From the NCBI GenBank assembly GCA_013817245.1, contig JACDDA010000008.1, forward strand, positions 1-64,000: 64,000 nucleotides of DNA. Reading direction: 5' to 3'. Numbering within the stretch: position 1 is the stretch's first letter; each line of letters begins with the position of its first letter. Below the pieces are notes generated by a model. That model ran no database searches, was not told the DNA's origin, and was given only the letters and a program-made list of their open reading frames with translations. The translations under genes and the position numbers were made by a program. Below are positions 9,289 to 18,400 of the stretch, piece by piece. The stretch is from Gammaproteobacteria bacterium (GTDB lineage: Bacteria; Pseudomonadota; Gammaproteobacteria; HTCC5015).

Positions 9289-10938
9289 ATGGAACGCGAA
9301 TCGATGGAATTCGATGTTGTGATTGTGGGTGCAGGCCCAGCGGGTTTATCCGCCGCCATTAAACTCAAACAATTAGCCAATGCGGCTAATCATGAAATCA
9401 GCATTTGTGTCGTTGAAAAAGGTTCTGAAGTTGGCGCACATAGTTTATCCGGCGCCGTGTTTGAACCCAGCGCACTAAATGAATTAATTCCTGATTGGAA
9501 AAGCAAAGGCGCTCCACTACATACCGCTGTTATAAATGACGACGTGTATGTTTTTCACAATGCGACTAGCAGCATTAAAGTTCCCAATATTTTTGTACCA
9601 AAAACCATGCACAACGAAGGCAACTATCTTATTAGCCTCGGTAGTTTAGTGCGCTGGTTAGGCGAACAAGCTGAAGCATTAGGCATTGATATTTATCCTG
9701 GATTCCCTGCTGCAAGCATCGTTTACGCAGACAACGGCGCAGTGAAAGGTGTTGTTACTGGCGACATGGGTATTAGTAAAGAAGGCGAACACAAATCGAG
9801 TTTTGCGCCCGGCATGGAATTGCTCGCAAAATACACTGTCTTTGCAGAAGGTTGTCGCGGTCATTTAGGCCGCCGCTTAATTGAAAAATATCGTCTCAAC
9901 AAAGATAAAGATCCACAACATTACGGACTCGGCATTAAAGAATTGTGGGAAATTCCTGCGGCGCAACATCAGCAAGGTTTAGTAGTGCACACTGCCGGTT
10001 GGCCGTTAAATGAAACTGATTCAGCAGGCGGTGGCTTTTTATATCACTTAGAAAATAATATCGTCGCGCTAGGTTTGATTGCTGATTTGTCGTATAGCAA
10101 TCCACACATGAGCCCATTTGATGAATTCCAACGCTTCAAATTGCATCCTAAAATAAAACAATACATCACCGGTGGTAAACGCGTTTCTTACGGCGCACGC
10201 GCTATTACTAAAGGCGGCTTGCAATCACAACCAAAAATGCATTTTCCCGGCGGTTTATTAATTGGTGATGACGCGGGCACGATGAATTTCGCTAAAATTA
10301 AAGGCAATCACACCGCCATGAAATCGGGCATGGTCGCCGCCGAAAGTATTTTCAAAGCATTACAAGCCAATCGCGCCAATGACGATATCAAAGAATTTGC
10401 CGATGCTTACAAACAATCATCTGCTTATAAAGAATTATGGGCGCAACGCAATTTCGGTCCCGCACAACATAAATGGGGCAACATCATCGGCAGTGCTTAT
10501 GCCTTTATTGATATCAACATCTTTAATGGTTATTTACCGTGGACTTTGCGTGACCCAAAAGCCGATCACGAACAATTAAAACTCGCACAAGACTGCAAAA
10601 AAATCACTTATCCGAAACCGGATGGCGTTTTTGTATTCGACAAACTGTCTTCTGTGTTTTTATCAAACACATTTCATGAAGAAGACCAGCCCGGTCATCT
10701 AACGCTAAAAGATGAACGCATTCCTATTCAATATAATTTGAAACACTTTGATGCACCTGAGCAACGTTACTGCCCCGCAGGTGTTTATGAGATTGTTGAA
10801 GAAGGCGATCAACCGCGTTTACAAATTAATGCGCAAAATTGCGTACATTGCAAAACCTGTGACATCAAAGATCCGCATCAAAACATTGTTTGGGTAACAC
10901 CTGAAGGCGGCGGCGGGCCCAACTACTCGCAAATGTAA
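9289..10938 (+). CDS. electron transfer flavoprotein-ubiquinone oxidoreductase
   Basis: Membrane-associated iron-sulfur flavoprotein (549 aa) that oxidises reduced ETF and reduces ubiquinone. The N-terminal FAD-binding motif is VVIVGAGPAGLSAAIKL; the middle contains GLLIGDDAGTMNFAKIKG; the C-terminal [4Fe-4S] domain carries CPAG, NCVHCKTCDIKDP and GGGGPNYSQM. ATG 9289 is taken because GGGAG precedes it; an in-frame GTG four codons upstream overlaps that site. It follows etfBA by 60 bases and is closed by a strong terminator. Confidence 0.96.
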   Translation: MERESMEFDVVIVGAGPAGLSAAIKLKQLANAANHEISICVVEKGSEVGAHSLSGAVFEPSALNELIPDWKSKGAPLHTAVINDDVYVFHNATSSIKVPNIFVPKTMHNEGNYLISLGSLVRWLGEQAEALGIDIYPGFPAASIVYADNGAVKGVVTGDMGISKEGEHKSSFAPGMELLAKYTVFAEGCRGHLGRRLIEKYRLNKDKDPQHYGLGIKELWEIPAAQHQQGLVVHTAGWPLNETDSAGGGFLYHLENNIVALGLIADLSYSNPHMSPFDEFQRFKLHPKIKQYITGGKRVSYGARAITKGGLQSQPKMHFPGGLLIGDDAGTMNFAKIKGNHTAMKSGMVAAESIFKALQANRANDDIKEFADAYKQSSAYKELWAQRNFGPAQHKWGNIIGSAYAFIDINIFNGYLPWTLRDPKADHEQLKLAQDCKKITYPKPDGVFVFDKLSSVFLSNTFHEEDQPGHLTLKDERIPIQYNLKHFDAPEQRYCPAGVYEIVEEGDQPRLQINAQNCVHCKTCDIKDPHQNIVWVTPEGGGGPNYSQM

Positions 10939-10972
10939 TTCGCAAATACAATTCAATAATAACTTAACTAAT

Positions 10973-10999
10973 AAAAATGCCGGCGTTGCCGGCATTTTT
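10973..10999 (+). terminator. rho-independent terminator of the etf operon
   Basis: AAAAATGCCGGC (10973-10984) and GCCGGCATTTTT (10988-10999) form a perfect 12-bp stem around GTT and include an A tract and a T tract, so it can act in both directions. It lies 35 bases after the ETF-quinone oxidoreductase stop. Confidence 0.9.
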
Positions 11000-11029
11000 A
11001 TGCGTGATCAAACATTTATTTAGCTATAA

Positions 11030-11064
11030 AAAAACAACGCCGGCTACTGCGGAACCGGCGTTGT
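11030..11064 (-). terminator. rho-independent terminator after the CoA-transferase gene
   Basis: Read on the minus strand, ACAACGCCGG pairs with CCGGCGTTGT across an 11-12 base loop and is followed by TTTTTTTA. This is a canonical intrinsic terminator for the minus-strand CoA-transferase transcript, about 100 bases after its stop codon. The plus strand has only three T residues after the stem. Confidence 0.85.
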
Positions 11065-11180
11065 TTGGCTCTTCGGAGGAGGTAAGCCAACCTCTTGCTC
11101 AACATGCTCTAACTAACCATCTTCAGGGGGTGTTGGTTCCCAATCCATGAGCCCCAACGCTAAGTTAGAGCACCCCCTGT
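11030..11180 (-). ncRNA. structured 3' UTR element with pseudoknot potential
   Basis: On the minus strand the last CoA-transferase codons and the 100 bases after the stop contain several strong pairings. CAGGGGGTG (11179-11171) pairs with CACCCCCTG (11132-11124), and TGCTCTAACT (11172-11163) pairs with AGTTAGAGCA (11114-11105). The order is A-B-A'-B', as in an H-type pseudoknot. A GTTGG/CCAAC stem and a GAGGT/ACCTC hairpin add to it, and the element ends in the terminator at 11030-11064. It could be a 3' UTR-derived small RNA or a protective 3' structure. I could not match it to SRP RNA, 6S RNA or tmRNA. Function unknown. Confidence 0.45.
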
Positions 11181-12370
11181 TGGTGAAGTTCCAATAAGGT
11201 TTCATTTTTTTTAGCTAATAAACGCCTTAACACACCATCAGTATCCTCACCCAGGGTTGGCGGGGCTTTTTGACTTTGCGCGTTGGCTGCCGAAAATTTC
11301 ACTGGCTGCAGCACTTGCGGCACTGTGCCATGAATATGCGCAAGCGACTGCTGTAAACCGCGATGTTGTACTTGAGGATCGGCAAATACTTGCTGCAAAT
11401 TATTAATAGGTCCGGCGGGCACATGATGATTTTGTAATAGCATTAACCATTCCGCTACATTTTTTTTGCGTGTTTGTATTTGTAACAATGCAATCAGAGC
11501 TTCACGATGTTGCACGCGTGCCGCATTAGTCATAAAACGCGGATCTTCAGCAAGACTTGTACACTCCGCCAATCCGCAAAATTGTTGGAACTGCCGATCA
11601 TTACCAATTGCCAACATAAAATAACCATCAGCTGCCGGCATCGCTTGATAGGGCACAATGTTCGGATGCGCAGTGCCCTGACGCTGCGGTATTTCATCAC
11701 TCACCAAATAATTCAATGCTTGATTCGCTAACCATGCAACTTGTGTATCTAATAAAGCAACATCAAGGTGCTGACCAATGCCGGTACGTTGACGTTGATG
11801 CAACGCAGCCAAAATGGCATTACTCGCGTACATGCCTGCCATTAAATCCACTACGGCTACACCGACTTTTTGTGGTTGACCACTATTGTCACCCGTAATG
11901 CTCATCAATCCGCCCATGGCTTGAATCATCGCATCGTAACCGGCTTGCTGCGCATACGGTCCGGTTTGACCAAAACCAGTAATAGAACAATAAATCAAAC
12001 GCGGATTAAGCGCTGACAAACTCGCATAATCCAAACCATATTGACTCAATCCACCGACTTTATAATTTTCAATTAATACATCACTAATACTTACTAATTC
12101 ACGAATCAATGCTTGGCCCGCGGCTTGTGTAAAATCAATCGTCACCGAATGTTTACCACGATTCGCGGCTAAATAATAAGCGGACTCAGTAGTATCGTCG
12201 CCTTGCGCATTTTTTAAATACGGCGGGCCCCAACGACGCGTGTCATCACCCTCGCCTGGTTTTTCAATTTTGATAACCTCCGCACCATAATCAGCTAATA
12301 ACTGACTAGCCCAAGGCCCGGCTAATATGCGACTTAAATCTAATACTCGAATATCGTTTAATAAACTCAT
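11165..12370 (-). CDS. CaiB/BaiF (class III) CoA-transferase
   Basis: A 401-residue class III CoA-transferase that moves CoA between carboxylic acids. The start pattern LNDIRVLDLSRILAGPWA, then ADYGAEVIKIEKPGEGDDTR and GYDAMIQAMGGLMSITG, are typical; the catalytic aspartate should be the D of VAVVDLMAGMYA. Among subgroups it recalls succinyl-CoA:glutarate CoA-transferases, which would fit the glutaryl-CoA-dehydrogenase-like gene at 22 kb, but substrate cannot be set from sequence. ATG 12370 is chosen (GGAAATAGT precedes it) over a frame running 31 codons further upstream. It is divergent from the lipoprotein hydrolase. Confidence 0.9.
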   Translation of the reverse strand: MSLLNDIRVLDLSRILAGPWASQLLADYGAEVIKIEKPGEGDDTRRWGPPYLKNAQGDDTTESAYYLAANRGKHSVTIDFTQAAGQALIRELVSISDVLIENYKVGGLSQYGLDYASLSALNPRLIYCSITGFGQTGPYAQQAGYDAMIQAMGGLMSITGDNSGQPQKVGVAVVDLMAGMYASNAILAALHQRQRTGIGQHLDVALLDTQVAWLANQALNYLVSDEIPQRQGTAHPNIVPYQAMPAADGYFMLAIGNDRQFQQFCGLAECTSLAEDPRFMTNAARVQHREALIALLQIQTRKKNVAEWLMLLQNHHVPAGPINNLQQVFADPQVQHRGLQQSLAHIHGTVPQVLQPVKFSAANAQSQKAPPTLGEDTDGVLRRLLAKKNETLLELHQQGVL

Positions 12371-12469
12371 ACTATTTCCATTAATGAAGAGCACGGGACA
12401 CTTTCTATTACCAACAATCTTTGCTAACGTAAGCCATACTTTATAAAAAACTTCAGCAGACATAATACA

Positions 12470-13273
12470 ATGATTAATAAAAATAACTGCATTTCTTTAT
12501 TTAAAAACGCATCTTGGTTTAACCGCGTCGCTCGATATTGTTCACTCGTTTTTGCGGCAATATTATTCAGCGGATGTGTGCCACCGCCCGCCAAAACACC
12601 TATGGATGCCATTCATATTAGCGCCGCTAATAATCCCGCAGATGCTCACATCATATTACTCCCGGGACGCGGCGATCATGCAGAAGATTACGTCAAAAAT
12701 GGTTTTACAAAAATATTACAACAACGTTATCCGCATATTGGCATTACTGCGGCTGATGCACATATGGGTTATTACCGCGAACAACAACTGGATATTCGTT
12801 TGCAGCAAGACATTATTCAGCCAGCGCAAAGTGCTGGCCATAAAAAATTCATCTTGTGCGGTATTTCATTAGGTGGCTTGGGCGCATTGATTTATAGCAA
12901 AAATCATCCACAAGATATTAGCGAAATATGGTTAATTGCACCTTTTTTAGGTGAGGATAACATCATTGCAGAAATTAATGCAGCCGGTGGTCTTATGGAA
13001 TGGCAACCGCAAAACATTGCTGAGAATGATTGGCAACGCCAACTTTGGTTATGGATTAAACAATGGCATATTGAAGGCCAAACCATTCCTATTTATCTTG
13101 CCTATGGCGACAAAGATTATTTACACGAAGGTCATGTGTTGCTCAGTAGCATTTTACCCGCCGATAAAATCGTGCATATTCCGGGCAAACATCAGTGGAA
13201 TACCTGGCGGCAGCTGTGGCCTTTATTACTAAACAAGGTCGATCAACATTCTGCTAACTTAAAAAAACATTAA
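12470..13273 (+). CDS. lipoprotein alpha/beta hydrolase
   Basis: A 267-residue predicted envelope lipoprotein with an alpha/beta-hydrolase fold. The signal ends at the lipobox LFSGC (C36). The nucleophile elbow is GISLGG (S133), the acid is likely D in AYGDKDYL, and the base is H in GKHQWNTW. This supports an esterase or lipase acting at the membrane-periplasm boundary; substrate unknown. The signal sequence has a long, weakly basic front, so the start may lie slightly inside. Its last four bases overlap the convergent pbpC 3' end. Confidence 0.78.
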   Translation: MINKNNCISLFKNASWFNRVARYCSLVFAAILFSGCVPPPAKTPMDAIHISAANNPADAHIILLPGRGDHAEDYVKNGFTKILQQRYPHIGITAADAHMGYYREQQLDIRLQQDIIQPAQSAGHKKFILCGISLGGLGALIYSKNHPQDISEIWLIAPFLGEDNIIAEINAAGGLMEWQPQNIAENDWQRQLWLWIKQWHIEGQTIPIYLAYGDKDYLHEGHVLLSSILPADKIVHIPGKHQWNTWRQLWPLLLNKVDQHSANLKKH

Positions 13274-15459
13274 CGCACACTGAACTTAACTGCAGACAAT
13301 GTTTTAACTTCTTTAGTGCTTTTTAACCATATGGTCGCACTAAGAGAATATTGGCCGCGACGCACAGGCCATAAATAACGTCCGCCAGGACTGCTTTGCA
13401 ATTTCCCATTAATGCGCCATTCCGTTTTTAAAATATCTTCGGGTTTGTTAATGACAAACTCGAAGTATTGTTTGTTCTGCGGAATACGCGGGTCATACGC
13501 AAGCTGCAAACTCATATTGGGTTGTCGAATAAAATACGTACTGGCTAATTCACCCCACTGTATTTTATTTGTTGGTAGGTAACGTTTATCAAACCATTCG
13601 GGTTCTGCAGCACATTGTTTATCGGCTAAACGCCCATCTTCAATACACACCGAATAACGTACTAAACCGGCACTCATTTTTAAAGCGGCGGTGTCACGAA
13701 AACGATTTAGCTCAGCCATCATCGAACGCACTGCTAATGCCGGGCCTGTCGAACCTGTTAATTCTTGCATCGCTTGTTGATCAAGATCGCCAAACCATGC
13801 ACCGACTAAATAACGATCGTTAAACGCAAGCGTCCAAGCATCACGATAATTCGTTGACGTGCCGGTTTTAACCGCCGTTTGCGACGGATAATTTAATACG
13901 CCTGCATCGGAAAATTCTAAACTCCGAGCTTGTACGTCGGATAAAATATTGGCAATTAATGATGCGGATTGAGCGCTCAGCATTTGAGTATGTTGCATTG
14001 GCTGCGCTTGCAAACTCCGCAACGGCGAATAAACACCTTGGCGCGCCAATACAGAATACGCTTGCACTAATTCATACAAACTCAACTCACCATTACCTAA
14101 CGCTAAACCATCACCATAGACCTTCACCGTTTGTTCAAGATTACGTATCCCAACACGACGTAACCATTGCAACAAATCACTAGCACCAACAAACTGAATG
14201 GTCCTTACCGCCGGCACATTTAAGGAATTTGCCAACGCTTTGCGTAAACTAATCCAACCATAATACTGACGAGAATAATTTCTATAATCATGCTGACCAA
14301 AGCCCACTGCTTCTTTTAAAGGCGCATCGTTAATTCGCGTTGCAGGTGTCCAACCTTTTTCTAACGCTAGCGCATATACAAAAGGTTTAATCGCCGATCC
14401 CGGTTGTCGTACCACTGTTACCGTGTCATACCATTGCGCAGCAGATTTAGCGGAATCTTGTTTTTGATGTGCAACCGCCCACGCCAAAATAGCATTGTCT
14501 TTTAAATCCACGACCAACATACCCGCGGCACTGGCGTTGCGTTTATGTAAGTTATTTAAACGTTGCTGCAAAATTCGTTGCGCTACCGCTTGTATATCAA
14601 TATCCAAGGTCGTGGGCAGACGACCACGCTGTACCCCTGATGTTGGCGGCAAACTGTAAACATGTCGCGCAAAATACTCTGCGCCTTCTGGCGATTTCGG
14701 ATATTCAATGGCGAGTTTTTGTTGATTAATTTTATCGATTAGTGTTTTTTCAATTAGCGCCTGCGCATACATGCGCTTTAATAATTGTGCAATCGCTTTC
14801 TCGACTAAAATAGAGTTTCGATGTAAATCATAACGACCCGGCGCACGTACCAACACCACCAAAGCCAACATTTCTTTTTCATTTAAGGTATCTAAATCAC
14901 GCGCAAAATAATAACGTGCCGCTTGTACAACACCGCGTCGCTGCGCTGCATAAGGCACTTGATTAAAATAAAATTCTAATAACTCAATTTTGCTAAAACG
15001 TTGTTCAAATTGCTTAGCTTCAATTCCTTCTAACCAACGCGACCATAAGGTTCTCTCACGTGGATGCCATAAACGTACTACTTGTTCAGTCAGCGTACTA
15101 GCGCCGCGCACCGCATGACCCGCACGAATATTTTGCCAAACGGCATGGCCACGAGCCCGCCAATCAACACCGTTGTGTTTAAAAAATCGTGCGTCTTCCG
15201 AAATAACTAAGGCATTGACTAAAAAACGGGGCATCTCATGAATCGCGGCTACATCATATAAATTCCACTGATTTTCAAATGTCAGCGTTAAAATACGCCC
15301 GGCTTTATCCGTTAATTGTGGTTTTTGAATATGCTGGTAAACATTCAAACTTTTTGGTGCGGCTTGAATAAAAAAAACAGTCGCAATTAACACGCATAAA
15401 AAAACAGCGGCCAAAGTGGCCGCTGTATAAACAATGACACTTTTATAGTTGACTGCCAT
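13270..15459 (-). CDS. pbpC: penicillin-binding protein 1C
   Basis: Bifunctional class A PBP of the PBP1C type (729 aa). After one N-terminal transmembrane helix (about 8-32) comes the glycosyltransferase domain with EDARFFKHNGVDWRARG and GASTLTEQ. The transpeptidase domain follows with SAIK (S355, K358), SLN and KTGTS, and then a C-terminal BiPBP_C-like beta domain. It polymerises or repairs periplasmic peptidoglycan. Its ATG shares one base with the stop of the alpha-2-macroglobulin gene, so the two are translationally coupled, as in the known yfhM-pbpC pairing. Confidence 0.96.
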   Translation of the reverse strand: MAVNYKSVIVYTAATLAAVFLCVLIATVFFIQAAPKSLNVYQHIQKPQLTDKAGRILTLTFENQWNLYDVAAIHEMPRFLVNALVISEDARFFKHNGVDWRARGHAVWQNIRAGHAVRGASTLTEQVVRLWHPRERTLWSRWLEGIEAKQFEQRFSKIELLEFYFNQVPYAAQRRGVVQAARYYFARDLDTLNEKEMLALVVLVRAPGRYDLHRNSILVEKAIAQLLKRMYAQALIEKTLIDKINQQKLAIEYPKSPEGAEYFARHVYSLPPTSGVQRGRLPTTLDIDIQAVAQRILQQRLNNLHKRNASAAGMLVVDLKDNAILAWAVAHQKQDSAKSAAQWYDTVTVVRQPGSAIKPFVYALALEKGWTPATRINDAPLKEAVGFGQHDYRNYSRQYYGWISLRKALANSLNVPAVRTIQFVGASDLLQWLRRVGIRNLEQTVKVYGDGLALGNGELSLYELVQAYSVLARQGVYSPLRSLQAQPMQHTQMLSAQSASLIANILSDVQARSLEFSDAGVLNYPSQTAVKTGTSTNYRDAWTLAFNDRYLVGAWFGDLDQQAMQELTGSTGPALAVRSMMAELNRFRDTAALKMSAGLVRYSVCIEDGRLADKQCAAEPEWFDKRYLPTNKIQWGELASTYFIRQPNMSLQLAYDPRIPQNKQYFEFVINKPEDILKTEWRINGKLQSSPGGRYLWPVRRGQYSLSATIWLKSTKEVKTLSAVKFSVR

Positions 15460-18400
15460 TAAGGCGCCATTTTCTTATCAACTACCGTAGCAGCGTCACG
15501 CACTTTTAAAGTCGCAGGCGTGCCCTTACCAAACACATCTGGATCATACATTTCTTCTACATTTACCGGCATCACACTGAATTCGCCTTCGGCAATTACT
15601 TGCGCGCTATAGGACACATGATAATTACCTGCCGGCAAATAATCCGAATAAAAACGCACCGCATCATGACGTAGTTCTCTATGATAAAAATTCCAATAAG
15701 AAATGCCATAATCTTGCCAGTCACCAAATTTGAAATACCATGAACCACTCGCAGGTTTAAATGCACCTTTGTCCGTATCGATAGTAGAGCTAGTGGCTAA
15801 ATCACGATTTACAGGTTCCAAACCGCCAGGCACAGGATCATCAATCACAACAAAATGTCTGACCGTAGGCACGGACACATAAATATCCACACGCACTACA
15901 TCACCGCGTTGCAACAACATAGGCGTAGCCAATATTTCCCAGCCATTTTTACGTTCTATACTGTATTCACGATGTACTTCAATGCCGGCATTAATTGCTT
16001 TGCTCGACACTTCCGTATTAGCATATTGAAGACGCGTCGCATAATACATGCGGCCCGTGCCTTCGCGATTAACAGTTAAATTCGTCTTCAAGCCAGATTT
16101 TATTTCGGCTTGAGCATCTTTTAAGGTAACAGCAGGTTGACGCAAATCACTAAAGCTTGTTTTGCCAACCAAGCGTTTCTCTATCATCGCGGTAGCGGTG
16201 AAATTAACCGGATCTTTTTCATAAACTCTGGCGAATTCCAACAAGCTATTCATACAAAACATATTCTCTTGGGTATTTTCCCAATGATCTCTATTACCAC
16301 GACTTTGCGTAATGGCTCGCACCATTTTAAAAGGAATATCGCCAACTTTAGCGAAGCCCTTGTCAGTTACAGCCGTGACTAATAAAGCCGACAACACCGC
16401 ACAATTAGAACGCAAGGGCGTTGTTAATAATTGGCTATAGCCATCAGTCAAGGTTTCGTTAAATTGAAACTTACCGCCCGATTGACTAGCACTCGCTAAA
16501 ATATTATTTAATACCGTAGTTACTTCCGTTGAAGAGCCATCGATTCTATTCGCAGCCATTAATAAATGGGCTTTGCCAAACAAATCCATTTGCGTTGCAT
16601 AAGGAGCGTAACGCTTGATATCACTTGCATCGACCACGCCTTGATCTGCCAACGCGGCTAAAGCCACTGCACGCACCGTTGAAGCCATGCCTTTTGAATA
16701 AAAACTGGGCGCTGAATCTTCGCGTAAAAAGGTTTTTAAATAATCTTGCAGACGTTTCTCAACATCAGCAGGAATATCTTCACCAGCAGCGCGTAACCAA
16801 TTAAATGCTAAAGCCGTATATGCACTTAAATAAGGATCAACGTATTCGTTATTGGCAACCCAATACGTCATACCGCCATTAGGTGCTTGAAAACTTGCGG
16901 CATTGTCTAAGGTAGTTTGAGCTAAGGTTTTCGCATCCGCCCACATTAAGCTATCCGGTAAGTATTGACGCATACCATTGTAATGCGAAGCCATCACCGC
17001 TTTAGTTAAACGTTGCTCCCAACAGGCATATGGATAATCGCGCACATAATCAAATGCACCCGCAACATTGCCTATGACGCTAGGCGAAACAACGACACTA
17101 ATGCCACCGACATCGCTGTAAATATTTTGCGGAAATTGGATAACTTCGGTGACGTGATCTTGAGTCGTAGTGCCGTAATTTGCAGCAGTAATTAACGAAC
17201 GTCGTTTATTAATCGGCAGTTTGTATTCTAAAGCGTCACTGTCCACTGCATCGTTAGCATTCGCTCTGAAAACTAATTGACCCGCTTGTTTAGTTTTAAC
17301 ATTCAACCAAACCGATTCACGTTTATAAGGCAACAAAGTAATCGACTGCTCAAAAGTAGTTTGGCTTTGTGGATCTAACGCGGCACCACTGACGGCGGCG
17401 CGCACGGTTACTGTTTTCGCTTTATCAGTACGATTCATTACCGTAAAGCCCGCTTTAAATTGATCACCTTCCAATGCTTGATTCGGCATCACCGGACGAA
17501 TCTCGATGGGTTGATTGACGGTGAAGCGCGTTTCACCTAAACCCATACGTTCATTGGGCGTAACCGCTAATACAAAAATTCGCCAGCCGGTTAAATTATC
17601 CGGCACTTTAAATTCTATATTCACTTTGCCATTAACAGTTTTAATAGAAGGATTCCAATACGCGACGTATTTTATTAAGTTACGAAAATGTTCATTGGAG
17701 CTCGACAAACCATCACCGCCCGGATTCGCGCCTTTTTTCTCAAACTTTTGCAAACCAACTAATCGCGTCAGAGTATTAAAATTTTTCAAATCCAAAGAAT
17801 CTAATTGATTAAAGCCCGCATAAGGATCGTAATAATCACGCTTCTTGGTATTTAAATCCAAAACAGCTTCATCTAATACTACTACCGCTAATTCAATGGG
17901 CTCTTTTAATACGCTGGCATCTTTGGGATTAACTGTAATACTGGCTTTCACTATTTGACCCGGTTTATAAGTGCTTGCCGTAGTTTTTGCTTTTACTGTC
18001 AACGCACGACTATCATCTTTGACAATTACACGTGCATAACCTATTCGATAAGTAGGTTTACCTAAATCCACACCGGTGGGACTTAACGGTTGCTCGACAC
18101 GCGGCGATGTCACTAAGACCGACACGTACACGCCCGGGAAGTCATCTGGCTTTAAAGGCACTTCAATAATCGGCGTACTCGAATCCAATACTTTGATCCA
18201 TTGACGCATCACGCCATAACGCTCGACCGTGATTAATGCTGTTGCACCTGGAAATGGATTTTTAACTAAGAAGCGTGCGGTTTGACCAATTTTGTAATCT
18301 TCTTGTTCCGCGATCATGCTTAAACGCGCATCATCACTTTGTTCCCACACCACATTGCCTTTACCGCTTACCCACGTATGCGTAGTGGCGCTGTGTTTGC

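Noticed and set aside
11041-11180. Possible SRP (4.5S) RNA, from GGGGGTGTTGGTTCCC on the plus strand
   Set aside because: The diagnostic GGAA-tetraloop domain (CAGGTCCGGAAGGAAGCAGCC-like) is absent and a terminator lies at the wrong end for the plus strand.
17515-17808. 97-codon plus-strand ORF inside the alpha-2-macroglobulin gene
   Set aside because: A shadow of a long, well-supported gene on the other strand.
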